A stretch of 33,671 nucleotides of DNA from G020353115 sp964389685. GTDB taxonomy: Bacteria; Bacteroidota; Bacteroidia; Bacteroidales; VadinHA17. The position numbers and the translations under genes are program-made. Where the stretch lies: positions 1 through 33,671 of the forward strand of contig CAYMFM010000042.1 of assembly GCA_964389685.1 (NCBI GenBank). Direction: 5' to 3'. Below are positions 1-8,803 of the stretch, piece by piece. Within the stretch, counting starts at the first letter, position 1. Every line of letters starts with the position of its first letter. The notes beneath the pieces are model-generated. The model worked only from the letters and a program-made list of their open reading frames with translations. It did no database searches and had not been told where the DNA came from.

Positions 1-1
1 G

Positions 2-1591
2 GGAACTGCTGCTATCATTTCCCTTGGATTCATGCTCTTTGCAGTGATACAGCAGAGGGAAGCGGAAAAACAGTGGCTGAGGGCTGAAGAACAAACCATC
101 GAAGCCAATACACAAAGAACATTGGCGGAGGAAAAAACACAGGAAGCGGTGGATAACCTCTCACTGGCACAGAAAAATGAGATAGAAGCAACCAAACAGA
201 GAAATGCAGCCGATATCGCTTCCCAAGTAGCCATAGCAAATGAGCAGGAAGCACTCAGACAAAAAGAACTTGCTACAAGCAATGAGGCAAGAGCAGTTGA
301 AGGCGAAAAACGGGCTACTTTAAATGCAGAGGAAGCCAGAAGACAGGAGTCCGAAGCCAGGCGACAGGAACAACTGGCCTATCAAAACAGGCTGCTCTCT
401 ATAGCACAGGCCATGTCTGTCAAGTCACTTCAGGTCGATCAGGATCTTGACCTGAAAAGCCTGCTGGCTTACCAGGCTTATCAGTTTAACCTGGAATATA
501 AAGGAGCGGCCCATAATGCCGATATCTACCTTGGGCTTTATAATGCATTGAAGGTAAAAAACAAGTCATCGTATATCGAATTCCAGGGCCATGATGATAA
601 TGTGAATTCAATACAGTTTGTGCCGGGAAGTTCTGAATTCTATTCTGTTGACAGTGAGGGTAGATTATTGCATTTTGACCTGAATGATCCGAATAAAAGT
701 TTTCCAGTACTCAGCGGCAGTGGAATAGTTGTTAAAGATCTTGCAATCAGTTCGGACGGAAAATGGCTGGCCTGCGCAACCTGGGCAGGTGTCAGGATAT
801 ACGACCTTTCTGCCAGGGGTGCTCACATGAAGAGTTTCAACGGGCATGCTGGAGAAGTATTGGCGGTCTCTTTTTTACCGGACAACAGATTGATTTCATC
901 AGGGAGTGATAGGAAATTGCTGCTCTGGAATGTGGCTGCTGAAACCAGTACAGCAATTCCCAACCAACAGACTACGGTACAGGATCTGGCTATATCCTCA
1001 GACGGAAGGATGATTGCTGCGGCAACCAAGGAAGGGAAACTCCTGCTTTGGAACCAGTGGGCCCGGGTCCCGGATGAACCAGTACTCATTTATCAAGAGG
1101 CCAGAAATCAGGTTTCTGCCGTATGTTTCAGCAACGATGGTTCAGTTCTTGTATCCGGTGACCAGAAGGGAAATGTAAAAATCTGGGATATGCGTAAAAG
1201 AACGTTGATACAGACCCTTCGTGGTCATGTCGCCCTGATTGAAGATGTTGAATATAGTCCGGATGATAGTAAACTGGCAAGCGTTGGACGGGACGGGACG
1301 ATTCAGCTCTGGGAAACATCAAACCTGTTTGATCAACCCATTGTGATCAAAGATAGTGAAGGATGGGTTTATTGTGTTGCATTTAGTCCCGATGGCAAGT
1401 CGTTTGTTGCCGGTTCCAGCGGGAGCCTGATAGCTAGACCTACAAGATCCGAAGATATGGCAGTGAATATGTGTAGCCTGATCCAACGTAACTTCTCAAC
1501 GATCGAATGGGAAAATTATGTCGGTGAAGATATCGACTATGTTGAAACCTGTAATATTACAACGGCAAGCCAAAGTGATAATAATGAATAA
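2..1591 (+). CDS. Membrane-anchored coiled-coil/WD40 protein, C-terminal part (5' end outside window)
   Basis: The reading frame is open from the first complete codon, so the gene starts upstream; the Met at 32 lies inside a membrane segment and is not a credible start. Visible order: a hydrophobic helix (about residues 1-17 of the visible part), a long Glu/Ala/Gln/Arg-rich coiled coil (about 18-135), then seven WD40-type blades (about 195-475) with typical GH...D and LW/IWD elements such as GSDRKLLLWN and KGNVKIWD. The tail, with RNFSTIEWENYVGED and a following Cys, resembles the end of Bacteroidota proteins that carry an N-terminal STAND-type NTPase or caspase-like domain before the membrane helix. 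That N-terminal part is not visible, so its identity is inference. The propeller probably serves as a binding or sensing platform. The next gene follows after 18 nt, suggesting cotranscription. Confidence 0.85.
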   Translation, partial: GTAAIISLGFMLFAVIQQREAEKQWLRAEEQTIEANTQRTLAEEKTQEAVDNLSLAQKNEIEATKQRNAADIASQVAIANEQEALRQKELATSNEARAVEGEKRATLNAEEARRQESEARRQEQLAYQNRLLSIAQAMSVKSLQVDQDLDLKSLLAYQAYQFNLEYKGAAHNADIYLGLYNALKVKNKSSYIEFQGHDDNVNSIQFVPGSSEFYSVDSEGRLLHFDLNDPNKSFPVLSGSGIVVKDLAISSDGKWLACATWAGVRIYDLSARGAHMKSFNGHAGEVLAVSFLPDNRLISSGSDRKLLLWNVAAETSTAIPNQQTTVQDLAISSDGRMIAAATKEGKLLLWNQWARVPDEPVLIYQEARNQVSAVCFSNDGSVLVSGDQKGNVKIWDMRKRTLIQTLRGHVALIEDVEYSPDDSKLASVGRDGTIQLWETSNLFDQPIVIKDSEGWVYCVAFSPDGKSFVAGSSGSLIARPTRSEDMAVNMCSLIQRNFSTIEWENYVGEDIDYVETCNITTASQSDNNE

Positions 1592-1609
1592 TTCTATTTC
1601 TAATTTAGT

Positions 1610-2686
1610 ATGGTAAAAAAGATACTTATCCTTTCAATCATTCTCTGTACTTTAGTTGCCTTTAAGGTAAACAGTCAATCAGAGGAATGTGTATTCAGGC
1701 TTCAGGAAGCCGAACGATTGTATTCCGTGGGACAGGTTGAAAACATCCCACAAATGCTCGAATCCTGTATTACAGAAGGATTTAACAAGGAGGAGCGTTT
1801 GCAGGCTTATAAGTTAATCATTTTAACCTTTCTGTCAGAGGACAACATGCAGAAAGCAGACTCTGCTATGGTTGATTTCCTGAAAAGATATCCTGAATAT
1901 GAAATTACTCCTGCAGATCCGGCAGAATTTGTCTACCTGAAGAAATCCTACAAAACAATCCCTTCATTTTCCCTGGGAGTGATTGGAGGTGTAAACCTCT
2001 CTTTCCCCTATTCGGTAGAACCATTCGGCCCGCATAATCTGGAAAGTGCTTCCGGAACCTATAAAGCAACCGGACCCGGTTTCCAGGCAGGGGCAAGCGT
2101 GATCAAGTACCTTTCACCCCGGTTTGATCTGAACCTTGAGATCTTATACCAGCAATCTGTCTATTATTATTCACTGATACCTCAGCAACAGACCAGCGTT
2201 TTTAATCCCAACTATGAGATAGAGATTTATGAAACCATGTCCCTGCTTGCGTTCCCTTTGTCATGTACAGTCGACCTGACAAAGGGGAAATGGAGACCCT
2301 ATTTGCGTGCGGGAATTGTCGGGACCTATAACCTTGGCTCTACCATCGATCCGAAGAGATACTATTCCGATGGTTCACTGGATATTGTATCGGGTGAGAA
2401 TATCGCTACAAATGACTTGAATAACAGAACCCAACTAAATTTCTATGGCCAGGCAGGTGCCGGTCTGAAGTTTGACTACCGGGGCAAAGGGTATTTCCTG
2501 TTTGACATGCGATTTCTTGCCGGATTTACAAAAATTGTTAATGCAGAAAACAGACTTGATCCTCATAGTGAACTGATTTTCAGGTATAAACATATAGATG
2601 ACGACATGTATATTAATATGTGGTATATCTCATTGGGTTGGATATACCCCATTTATGTTTCAGAAAAGCAACCAATTTTTAAATGA
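1610..2686 (+). CDS. Outer-membrane beta-barrel protein with helical N-terminal region
   Basis: 358 residues. A signal peptide (about 1-23, ending near VNSQ) is followed by a helical, TPR-like stretch (about 24-110; SEECVFRLQEAERLYSVGQV, then a KADSAMVDFLKRYPEY repeat-like unit). From about residue 118 (SLGVIGGVNLS) the sequence alternates polar and aromatic/hydrophobic residues, as in PorT/OmpW-like barrels, with strands such as WRPYLRAGIVG and FYGQAGAGLKFDY. The likely location is the outer membrane with the helical part in the periplasm. It lies 18 nt after the WD40 gene and 27 nt before a lipoprotein gene, so it probably belongs to one transcript. No specific function can be assigned; a scaffold or channel for the surface proteins encoded downstream is a guess. 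Confidence 0.85.
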   Translation: MVKKILILSIILCTLVAFKVNSQSEECVFRLQEAERLYSVGQVENIPQMLESCITEGFNKEERLQAYKLIILTFLSEDNMQKADSAMVDFLKRYPEYEITPADPAEFVYLKKSYKTIPSFSLGVIGGVNLSFPYSVEPFGPHNLESASGTYKATGPGFQAGASVIKYLSPRFDLNLEILYQQSVYYYSLIPQQQTSVFNPNYEIEIYETMSLLAFPLSCTVDLTKGKWRPYLRAGIVGTYNLGSTIDPKRYYSDGSLDIVSGENIATNDLNNRTQLNFYGQAGAGLKFDYRGKGYFLFDMRFLAGFTKIVNAENRLDPHSELIFRYKHIDDDMYINMWYISLGWIYPIYVSEKQPIFK

Positions 2687-2713
2687 TTTAGTCATAGTAA
2701 AAGAGTTCCTGCC

Positions 2714-3931
2714 ATGAAAAGAAACAATTTGGCTATTATAACCCTACTGATTCTCTGTATTGGTTGCTCAGAGGAAGCAATCAAAAAGGGTCAGTCCGAA
2801 GCCTTCATCAAATTCTTCGGAAATTCAATGGTGGATGAAGGGAACCATGTAAAACAGTTGACCGATGGCGGATACATAGTAGTCGGAACCTCAACAACAG
2901 GATCCGGTGATACAGATATAGCACTGATCCGAACCGATCAATATGGAAACGAACAATGGTCACTATATTTCGGAGGACCTGGCAATGATGTTGGAAACAG
3001 TATCGAACTAACAGAGGATGGCGGATTTATCCTGGTTGGTTCATGGTTTGACAACCAGGCCGGCAAAACAGATCTTTACCTGCTAAAAACGGATAATCAG
3101 GGGAGCGTCCAGTGGGAAAAAAAGATCGTTAAAGCAGGGAACCAGGTTGGAAACTCCGTGCTTGAATTGAACAATGGATATATTATGACCGGTAAGAGCG
3201 ATCAATACGGAAATGATGATATTATCGTTGTGCGGACTACAATCACCGGAGATATACTCGAGAATGATGGATCCTGGTATGCTACACGGGGATATGGAGT
3301 TTCAGATGTTGGAAACCAGATTATTAAAGTCCCCAATGAAAATGAATTTATCGTGATTGGCACGACCAGTTTGGAAGATCCGGGACAAGGATTGCTCAAT
3401 TCAAATATCATTACCATCCACATCACCGGCAATGGGGTTGGGTGGTCAAATGTGATTTTTGGTGGCAGTGGTAATGATCTTGGCGAATCGATTCAACACA
3501 TCCAGGATAATGAATACATCATGGCAGGCACCCTGGATGACGGGGCAAACTCAAAAATGTTCATTCACAAGCTAAAACTCACCATTGAAGACATTTCAAA
3601 ATCCTGGAGTACTCCTGCTACTTTTATTGAAACGACAGGAAAAACTTCAGGAAAATCGGTGCAGGTGACACCGGATGGAGGATTTGCTGTCCTGGGTTCA
3701 ATGATTGCTTCTCCTGGTAATTCTGATTTTTATCTGGTGTTAACAGATCCTTTAGGTGCAGTACTGGACGGTGAAACAATGACCTTCGGTGGAACAGGAA
3801 ACGAATTCGGAACCTCCCTGCAACTGACTGCTGATGGTGGTTTCATAATGGTCGGATCAACCGGCATACCCGAGGATAATAATCGGGAGATTGCTCTCAT
3901 AAAAACCAATAGTAGGGGTAAACTCTATTAA
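2714..3931 (+). CDS. Predicted surface lipoprotein with seven propeller-like repeats
   Basis: 405 residues. The N-terminus is a short hydrophobic signal ending in a lipobox-like LCIGC with the lipidated Cys at residue 18; the -3 residue is Cys rather than Leu, so the box is slightly unusual. The residues after the Cys are Ser-Glu-Glu, resembling the acidic lipoprotein export signal that sends Bacteroidota lipoproteins to the cell surface. The mature part holds seven copies of a G-G/N-x-F/Y-I-x-x-G-S/T motif (GGYIVVGTS, GGFILVGSW, NGYIMTGKS, NEFIVIGTT, NEYIMAGTL, GGFAVLGSM, GGFIMVGST) about 50-60 residues apart, often preceded by a GGxGNDxGxS element. Seven repeats suggest one seven-bladed beta-propeller. 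The family is common but uncharacterised in Bacteroidota. It sits between a barrel gene and a giant secreted protein gene. Confidence 0.85.
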   Translation: MKRNNLAIITLLILCIGCSEEAIKKGQSEAFIKFFGNSMVDEGNHVKQLTDGGYIVVGTSTTGSGDTDIALIRTDQYGNEQWSLYFGGPGNDVGNSIELTEDGGFILVGSWFDNQAGKTDLYLLKTDNQGSVQWEKKIVKAGNQVGNSVLELNNGYIMTGKSDQYGNDDIIVVRTTITGDILENDGSWYATRGYGVSDVGNQIIKVPNENEFIVIGTTSLEDPGQGLLNSNIITIHITGNGVGWSNVIFGGSGNDLGESIQHIQDNEYIMAGTLDDGANSKMFIHKLKLTIEDISKSWSTPATFIETTGKTSGKSVQVTPDGGFAVLGSMIASPGNSDFYLVLTDPLGAVLDGETMTFGGTGNEFGTSLQLTADGGFIMVGSTGIPEDNNREIALIKTNSRGKLY

Positions 3932-3975
3932 ACAATGGAAACCTCCCTTTCGATGAACTGAATAATGAATAAGCT

Positions 3976-6900
3976 ATGCGAAGAATTATACCTACAATGG
4001 TTATGTTCCTTTTTACCCTTTCAGGGTATCTCTCCGCCCAGTCCATTGCCTTGACATACGATGGAACAATAACCGAAGGAGCTGAAAATAACGAAGTGAT
4101 AACCGTCACACTTACCGGTACAGGATTAACCTTTGAAGATCCTGTTACACCGGGTAATATTACCGTTAGCAATCTGCCGGGGGGTGTGAATCATACCATT
4201 ACACGCCAAAGTGATACGGAACTTTCCATCACCCTGACCAGCGACCGGAGTGAAGATTATGACTCAGATATTGCTGATCTGACGGTTTCTATTCCTGATA
4301 GTGAGATTATCGGGTATACCGGCTCTGCGCTTGAAGCCACTTCAGGTGTTACCTTTACAGCAATAGATGATGATGAATCCTTATCCATGACCGATGATGG
4401 TGAGATCATGGAAGGTTCCGAAGATGGGGAAATCATTACAGTAACGCTTACCGGTGGCACCTTTGTTGAAACATTAACACCCGCAGACTGGACACTAACC
4501 AATCTTCCACATGGGGTATTGAAGGGAACCATTACCAGAACAGGATCCACATCCGCAACGATCGCCCTTTCCGGAAACAGGAACGTTGATTATAGTTCCG
4601 ATATAGCTGACCTCACACTGATTATAGCTTCCAGTGAAATTGATGACACATCAGGAGGTTCCGGGCTAACGGTTAATACAGGTGTTACCTTTACAGCTCT
4701 AAATGAACCCACTGCAATATTGACTACCGAAACCGTGGATATCTGTGAAGGGGAGACATATGATCTGACTGTAACTGTCAGTGGAGGCACTTCACCATGG
4801 GATATCAAGTACCAGCAGCCGGATTTGTCCATCATCGAGCTTACTAATCAAACATCCCCTATTTCCATCACCGTTTCCGATGATGGAACCTATGTGCTGA
4901 CCGAAGTAAAAGACAATGACGATGTACTGGGTACTTTTTCGGGAACCGCTACGGTAAACATTAATCCTTTACCAACGCCATCCATTACAGGACCGACCAC
5001 TACATGTAATGGAGCCATCGATGTATATTATGCCGTCGGGACTTCAGGAAGCACCTACGAATGGGGCAGCTTTGATTACGGTACTCCGGTAGGTTCCACA
5101 ACACTGGATTCATTGGTTATGCAGTGGACATGGGATAACGATGAGGATCAGGGTGAGCTTAGATTGACCGAGACTACGGATAAGGGTTGTTCCACTACAA
5201 CAAGCACCTTCAATGTTACACTCAATAATCATCCGAGTAACCCTACCACCATCGACTCATATCCAACAGGAGGAGTAAGTGAATTTTGTGAAGGATCCAC
5301 ACTCACACTCAGGTGCCAGGAATATTCCACCGGATATTTGTGGAATAACGATATATCCTCCCGGAATAACACGGTTTCAGAAGCAGGCGATTACACCGTC
5401 AGGAGAATCGGCTACAATGGATGTTATAGCGAACCATCAAATCCCTACTCGGTGACAGAGAATCCTAAACCGATTGCTACCATTGCTGTGCAGGGAGACA
5501 ATTCGATCTGCGTAGACGAAACCGGGACCTGGAGAGTCTCTTTGTTCCAGGGGACCAATCCCATTACGGTAACCTATACCGGATCAAAGCCCGGCATTGA
5601 AATCACCAGTTCAAGTTATTTTGATATAACGGACAGCAATAGTTATGCTACCACCATGACATACACTATTACAAATGTGGTAGATTTTAAAAGCTGTAGT
5701 GGACAGATACTCGCTCCCAGTGCCTCAATAACCGTGAATGACTTGCCTGATGTTACGTTCAATCCTCCGAAAACCGACTTCCTGAATACAGATGCTGATG
5801 TAGAACTAACCGGAGGCAGCCCTGCAGGGGGATCCTATTCCGGTTATGCAGTATGGAATGGATTCTTCCATCCTTCAGAGGCAAGTACATCCAGCCCGAA
5901 CGATGTTACCTATACCTATACCGATGCAAATGGATGTACCGATAGTAAAACGGTCCAGTTTGATGTGGTTGAGGCTCTGGGGGATTTTACTGCAGAGCAC
6001 GCATATGATAACGGAAGTGGAAACCTGATCTATTGCATCGATACACCTGTAGATACCCTCACCGGTACGGTGTTGTTTAACGGAGCGCCGTATGGATACT
6101 TTGTCGGCCCGGGGATCATCGAAGATTCTACCCCCGATCACGCATATTTCGACCCGGCTGCTGCCGGAGCAGGTGACCACCTGATCACATATTACTTTTA
6201 CATTTATCTCGATCCCCCTATAAACTTTATTATTGGTCAGGCTTCCATTTCGAAAACCTTCAGGGTGGATTATGTGGGAAATGTAGTTCTTTCCGGATTG
6301 GATCCTGCGTACTGTGCGAATGATGATTCGGTTAAGATTGAACTCCTGGGCAGTGTTTACAATGAAGGAATTGTCGGTTTTGAAGGAGTGGAAGAGGTAA
6401 CGGGTCTGGGTGTTACGAATCCTTTCCCCGATGTTTACTATTTTGACCCGAAGAAGGGTGTACCCGGTCAAAGAACCGTATCCTACACCTATACCCGTGA
6501 TTTTTCACAGTGCATTCTTCATGATGAGAAAATAATTACCGTTAATTCTTTACCGGTATTGGACTTTGAAATACTCGATAGTTGTATTATTACTTCTGCG
6601 GGAACCGATTCCATACATTTTAACAATACCTCACCGGATGCACTAAGCGTTGTAACATGGGAATGGGATTTCGGTGACGGCAAAACCAGTGCAGAAGAGA
6701 GTCCATGGCATGACTACAATTCAGTTGGGACAAAACTAATTGTATTAAAAGCAACCAATAATTTTGGTTGTACCGATCAGGTTCAGCAGATCCAGGAGTT
6801 CCAGTCGATATCACGGGCACTGTTTGGATGGGAAAACGAATGCCTTGGAGATACCCTGCATTTCATGTTTAAATTTGCCGAAGTGGAGGGTAATGTTATT

Positions 6901-8598
6901 TCCTGGAATTGGGATTTTGATGATGGAACGGTATCTTCAGATACTACCCTGTCCGATCCATACCATAAGTATGACCTCTCCGATAATTATGATGTTGAAC
7001 TGAAGGTTGAAAACGACTTTGGCTGCAGGGATACAGTTGTACAGATCGTTCCCGTAAGACCCACCTTCCTGGTAAATGCTGATAATCCCTATTTTGAAGA
7101 TTTCGAAGGGGGAACGGGAGGATGGCTGAGCGATGCGGACCCGGGTTCACCGAATAGCTGGGAGTTTGGAAAACCATCAGGAACCATCATCGGTGATACT
7201 CTGAAAGGGGATGCCTGGGTGACCAGCCTTGGAGGACTTTACAGTGCGAATGAAAAGTCTTACGTTGAAAGCCCCTGCTTTGACTTTTCTGAAATTGTAA
7301 AACCCATGGTGCGCCTGGATGTCTGGGCACATACCGAAAATACACGGGATGGAGCTGCCATACAAACGTCCATTGACGATGGTAAAACCTGGACCATTCT
7401 TGGGTCTAACCAGGACGGGATCAACTGGTACAACTCTGCCCTGCTTACAGGCGAGCCCGGAGGACAAAGACTTGGATGGACAGGAACCTCCCAGTCGGCA
7501 TGGAAAGAAGCAAGGAACATGATTGACCACCTGAAAGGAACCAAATTCAGAATGAGAGTTGCCTTTGGATCGGATGCTGTAGCCAGTAACTACGAAGGAG
7601 TTGCCTTTGATAACGTGTGGGTCGGAGAAAGAACCCGAATAGTAATCCTGGAACATTTTACCAATTCAACCAGTGCTCAAAGCCTCGATGCGGATGCCGA
7701 TATAAATAACATCACAGAACAGAATCCTCGAGAGGTGATCGATATTCAATACCATACCAGCTTCCCGGGTACAGATCCCCGGAATAGCTATTTCCCATCC
7801 GGACCCAGTTCCAGAACACTCTACTACGGAGTTGCTTCCGTTCCCTATTCAGTCATGGACGGATTATACCCCTTCCAGGGTTTCGACGGTGAAACGGGAG
7901 AATATAACTGGAAGGAGAGTAATTTGCTGCGAAATATCCTGATAGACCCGCTGACCACGATCGATCTGAGTTCCTCTTACATTGTCGGTAACAACATCTA
8001 TGTGGAAGCTGATGCTGCTCTGATTGATACAACACTGAAAGGGGAAAACATTACGCTGCATATTGCTATTGTGGAGAACGAATCAACGGCATATGAAAGT
8101 GTGTTGAAAAAGATGCTTCCCGATGCCGGCGGAACAAGCCTGGTCGACCAGTGGGATGAAACTAATTCGGTCACGGTATATCAGTCCTGGAGTTTTAATC
8201 CGGCAGATTTTGTTTCGTTGGATTCACTCGTACTGGTTGCATTTGTTCAGAATGAAGACACCAAAGATGTATACCAGGCAGCCTATGTCGGATTTAAAGA
8301 TCTGCTGGGAACCCCTATTTTTGATACTCCGGCCAGAACCGGCGCACTCGATTACCTGGTTTATCCAAATCCAGCATCCGGTGAGATCTTCCTGAAGTTT
8401 GATCAGGTACTAAAAGGGAATATGCAGGTTCATGTGTTCAATGAAGTGGGAGCACTGGTTGAAATTAATGTTCTGCAGAAGGGTAATGACCTGTTCTCCT
8501 TGGATGTTACAAACTACCGGCAGGGTGTTTACCTGATTCATGTGTCCGATTCTGAGCATAATACTCAGGGATGGAATCGTTTCATTGTGATTCATTAA
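3976..8598 (+). CDS. Giant T9SS-secreted multidomain protein (PKD, jelly-roll-like, Omp28-like, type A sorting domain)
   Basis: 1540 residues. The signal peptide (about 1-22) ends at YLSAQS. Two related repeats of about 105 residues follow (about 25-135 and 137-245), each with an EGxExxEVITVTLTG-like start and a YDSDIADLT / YSSDIADLT element. Next come several Ig/PKD-like segments, then two clear PKD domains (about 865-945 with WEWDFGDG; about 955-1035 with WNWDFDDG). A jelly-roll/MAM-like segment (about 1040-1215; YFEDFEGGTGGW) precedes a segment like the Omp28 thioredoxin-like family (about 1222-1340; ILEHFTNSTSAQS, then VPYSVMDG), in which the usual redox CxxC is absent. The last ~80 residues (YPNPASG from about 1463, then a GVYLIHV strand) form a T9SS type A sorting domain. 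The protein is therefore predicted to be exported by T9SS and anchored or released at the surface, probably as an adhesin. It ends the gene group; a terminator follows. Confidence 0.9.
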   Translation: MRRIIPTMVMFLFTLSGYLSAQSIALTYDGTITEGAENNEVITVTLTGTGLTFEDPVTPGNITVSNLPGGVNHTITRQSDTELSITLTSDRSEDYDSDIADLTVSIPDSEIIGYTGSALEATSGVTFTAIDDDESLSMTDDGEIMEGSEDGEIITVTLTGGTFVETLTPADWTLTNLPHGVLKGTITRTGSTSATIALSGNRNVDYSSDIADLTLIIASSEIDDTSGGSGLTVNTGVTFTALNEPTAILTTETVDICEGETYDLTVTVSGGTSPWDIKYQQPDLSIIELTNQTSPISITVSDDGTYVLTEVKDNDDVLGTFSGTATVNINPLPTPSITGPTTTCNGAIDVYYAVGTSGSTYEWGSFDYGTPVGSTTLDSLVMQWTWDNDEDQGELRLTETTDKGCSTTTSTFNVTLNNHPSNPTTIDSYPTGGVSEFCEGSTLTLRCQEYSTGYLWNNDISSRNNTVSEAGDYTVRRIGYNGCYSEPSNPYSVTENPKPIATIAVQGDNSICVDETGTWRVSLFQGTNPITVTYTGSKPGIEITSSSYFDITDSNSYATTMTYTITNVVDFKSCSGQILAPSASITVNDLPDVTFNPPKTDFLNTDADVELTGGSPAGGSYSGYAVWNGFFHPSEASTSSPNDVTYTYTDANGCTDSKTVQFDVVEALGDFTAEHAYDNGSGNLIYCIDTPVDTLTGTVLFNGAPYGYFVGPGIIEDSTPDHAYFDPAAAGAGDHLITYYFYIYLDPPINFIIGQASISKTFRVDYVGNVVLSGLDPAYCANDDSVKIELLGSVYNEGIVGFEGVEEVTGLGVTNPFPDVYYFDPKKGVPGQRTVSYTYTRDFSQCILHDEKIITVNSLPVLDFEILDSCIITSAGTDSIHFNNTSPDALSVVTWEWDFGDGKTSAEESPWHDYNSVGTKLIVLKATNNFGCTDQVQQIQEFQSISRALFGWENECLGDTLHFMFKFAEVEGNVISWNWDFDDGTVSSDTTLSDPYHKYDLSDNYDVELKVENDFGCRDTVVQIVPVRPTFLVNADNPYFEDFEGGTGGWLSDADPGSPNSWEFGKPSGTIIGDTLKGDAWVTSLGGLYSANEKSYVESPCFDFSEIVKPMVRLDVWAHTENTRDGAAIQTSIDDGKTWTILGSNQDGINWYNSALLTGEPGGQRLGWTGTSQSAWKEARNMIDHLKGTKFRMRVAFGSDAVASNYEGVAFDNVWVGERTRIVILEHFTNSTSAQSLDADADINNITEQNPREVIDIQYHTSFPGTDPRNSYFPSGPSSRTLYYGVASVPYSVMDGLYPFQGFDGETGEYNWKESNLLRNILIDPLTTIDLSSSYIVGNNIYVEADAALIDTTLKGENITLHIAIVENESTAYESVLKKMLPDAGGTSLVDQWDETNSVTVYQSWSFNPADFVSLDSLVLVAFVQNEDTKDVYQAAYVGFKDLLGTPIFDTPARTGALDYLVYPNPASGEIFLKFDQVLKGNMQVHVFNEVGALVEINVLQKGNDLFSLDVTNYRQGVYLIHVSDSEHNTQGWNRFIVIH

Positions 8599-8604
8599 AC
8601 CCAA

Positions 8605-8634
8605 TTCTACCGGTGTGATCCGGATTCGGTAGAA
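8605..8634 (+). repeat. Inverted repeat downstream of the giant protein gene
   Basis: TTCTACCG (8605-8612) pairs with CGGTAGAA (8627-8634) around a 14-nt loop that itself contains ATCCGGAT. No T-run follows, so alone it is not a terminator. It lies just before a stronger hairpin with a T-tract and may protect the transcript 3' end. Confidence 0.45.
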
Positions 8635-8643
8635 CAATCGTTC

Positions 8644-8683
8644 AAAGCGACCTGTTGCACGATAAAAACAGGTCGCTTTTTTT
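8644..8683 (+). terminator. Rho-independent terminator after the surface-protein gene group
   Basis: A 13-bp perfect stem, AAAGCGACCTGTT (8644-8656) with AACAGGTCGCTTT (8667-8679), encloses a 10-nt loop and runs into a T-tract to 8683. It cleanly separates the preceding group from gpmI. Confidence 0.88.
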
Positions 8684-8699
8684 CTTTCCGTAAAAAGAA

Positions 8700-8707
8700 T
8701 ACTTTTG
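8700..8707 (+). promoter_or_regulatory. Candidate -7 element for gpmI
   Basis: TACTTTTG matches the Bacteroidota TAnnTTTG -7 consensus, lies just after a terminator and 97 nt before the chosen gpmI start. No good TTTG is seen at the matching upstream distance; the region there is T-rich. Confidence 0.5.
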
Positions 8708-8803
8708 TAATTCAATTTTTATTGGAGACACGATTACACGTGTTGAGTGGTTGTGAAAAACAGCTACCTTTTACTGTACGTAACCAAATATACAGAGTGG
8801 AAA

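Noticed and set aside
5875..6471. 198-residue ORF on the - strand
   Set aside because: It is antisense to the middle of the giant T9SS gene, whose frame has a signal peptide, PKD domains and a sorting tail.
8747..8803. Upstream ATG start for gpmI
   Set aside because: The extra 19 residues are absent from the family; MRNKVLLVILDGWG at 8804 is the usual N-terminus.
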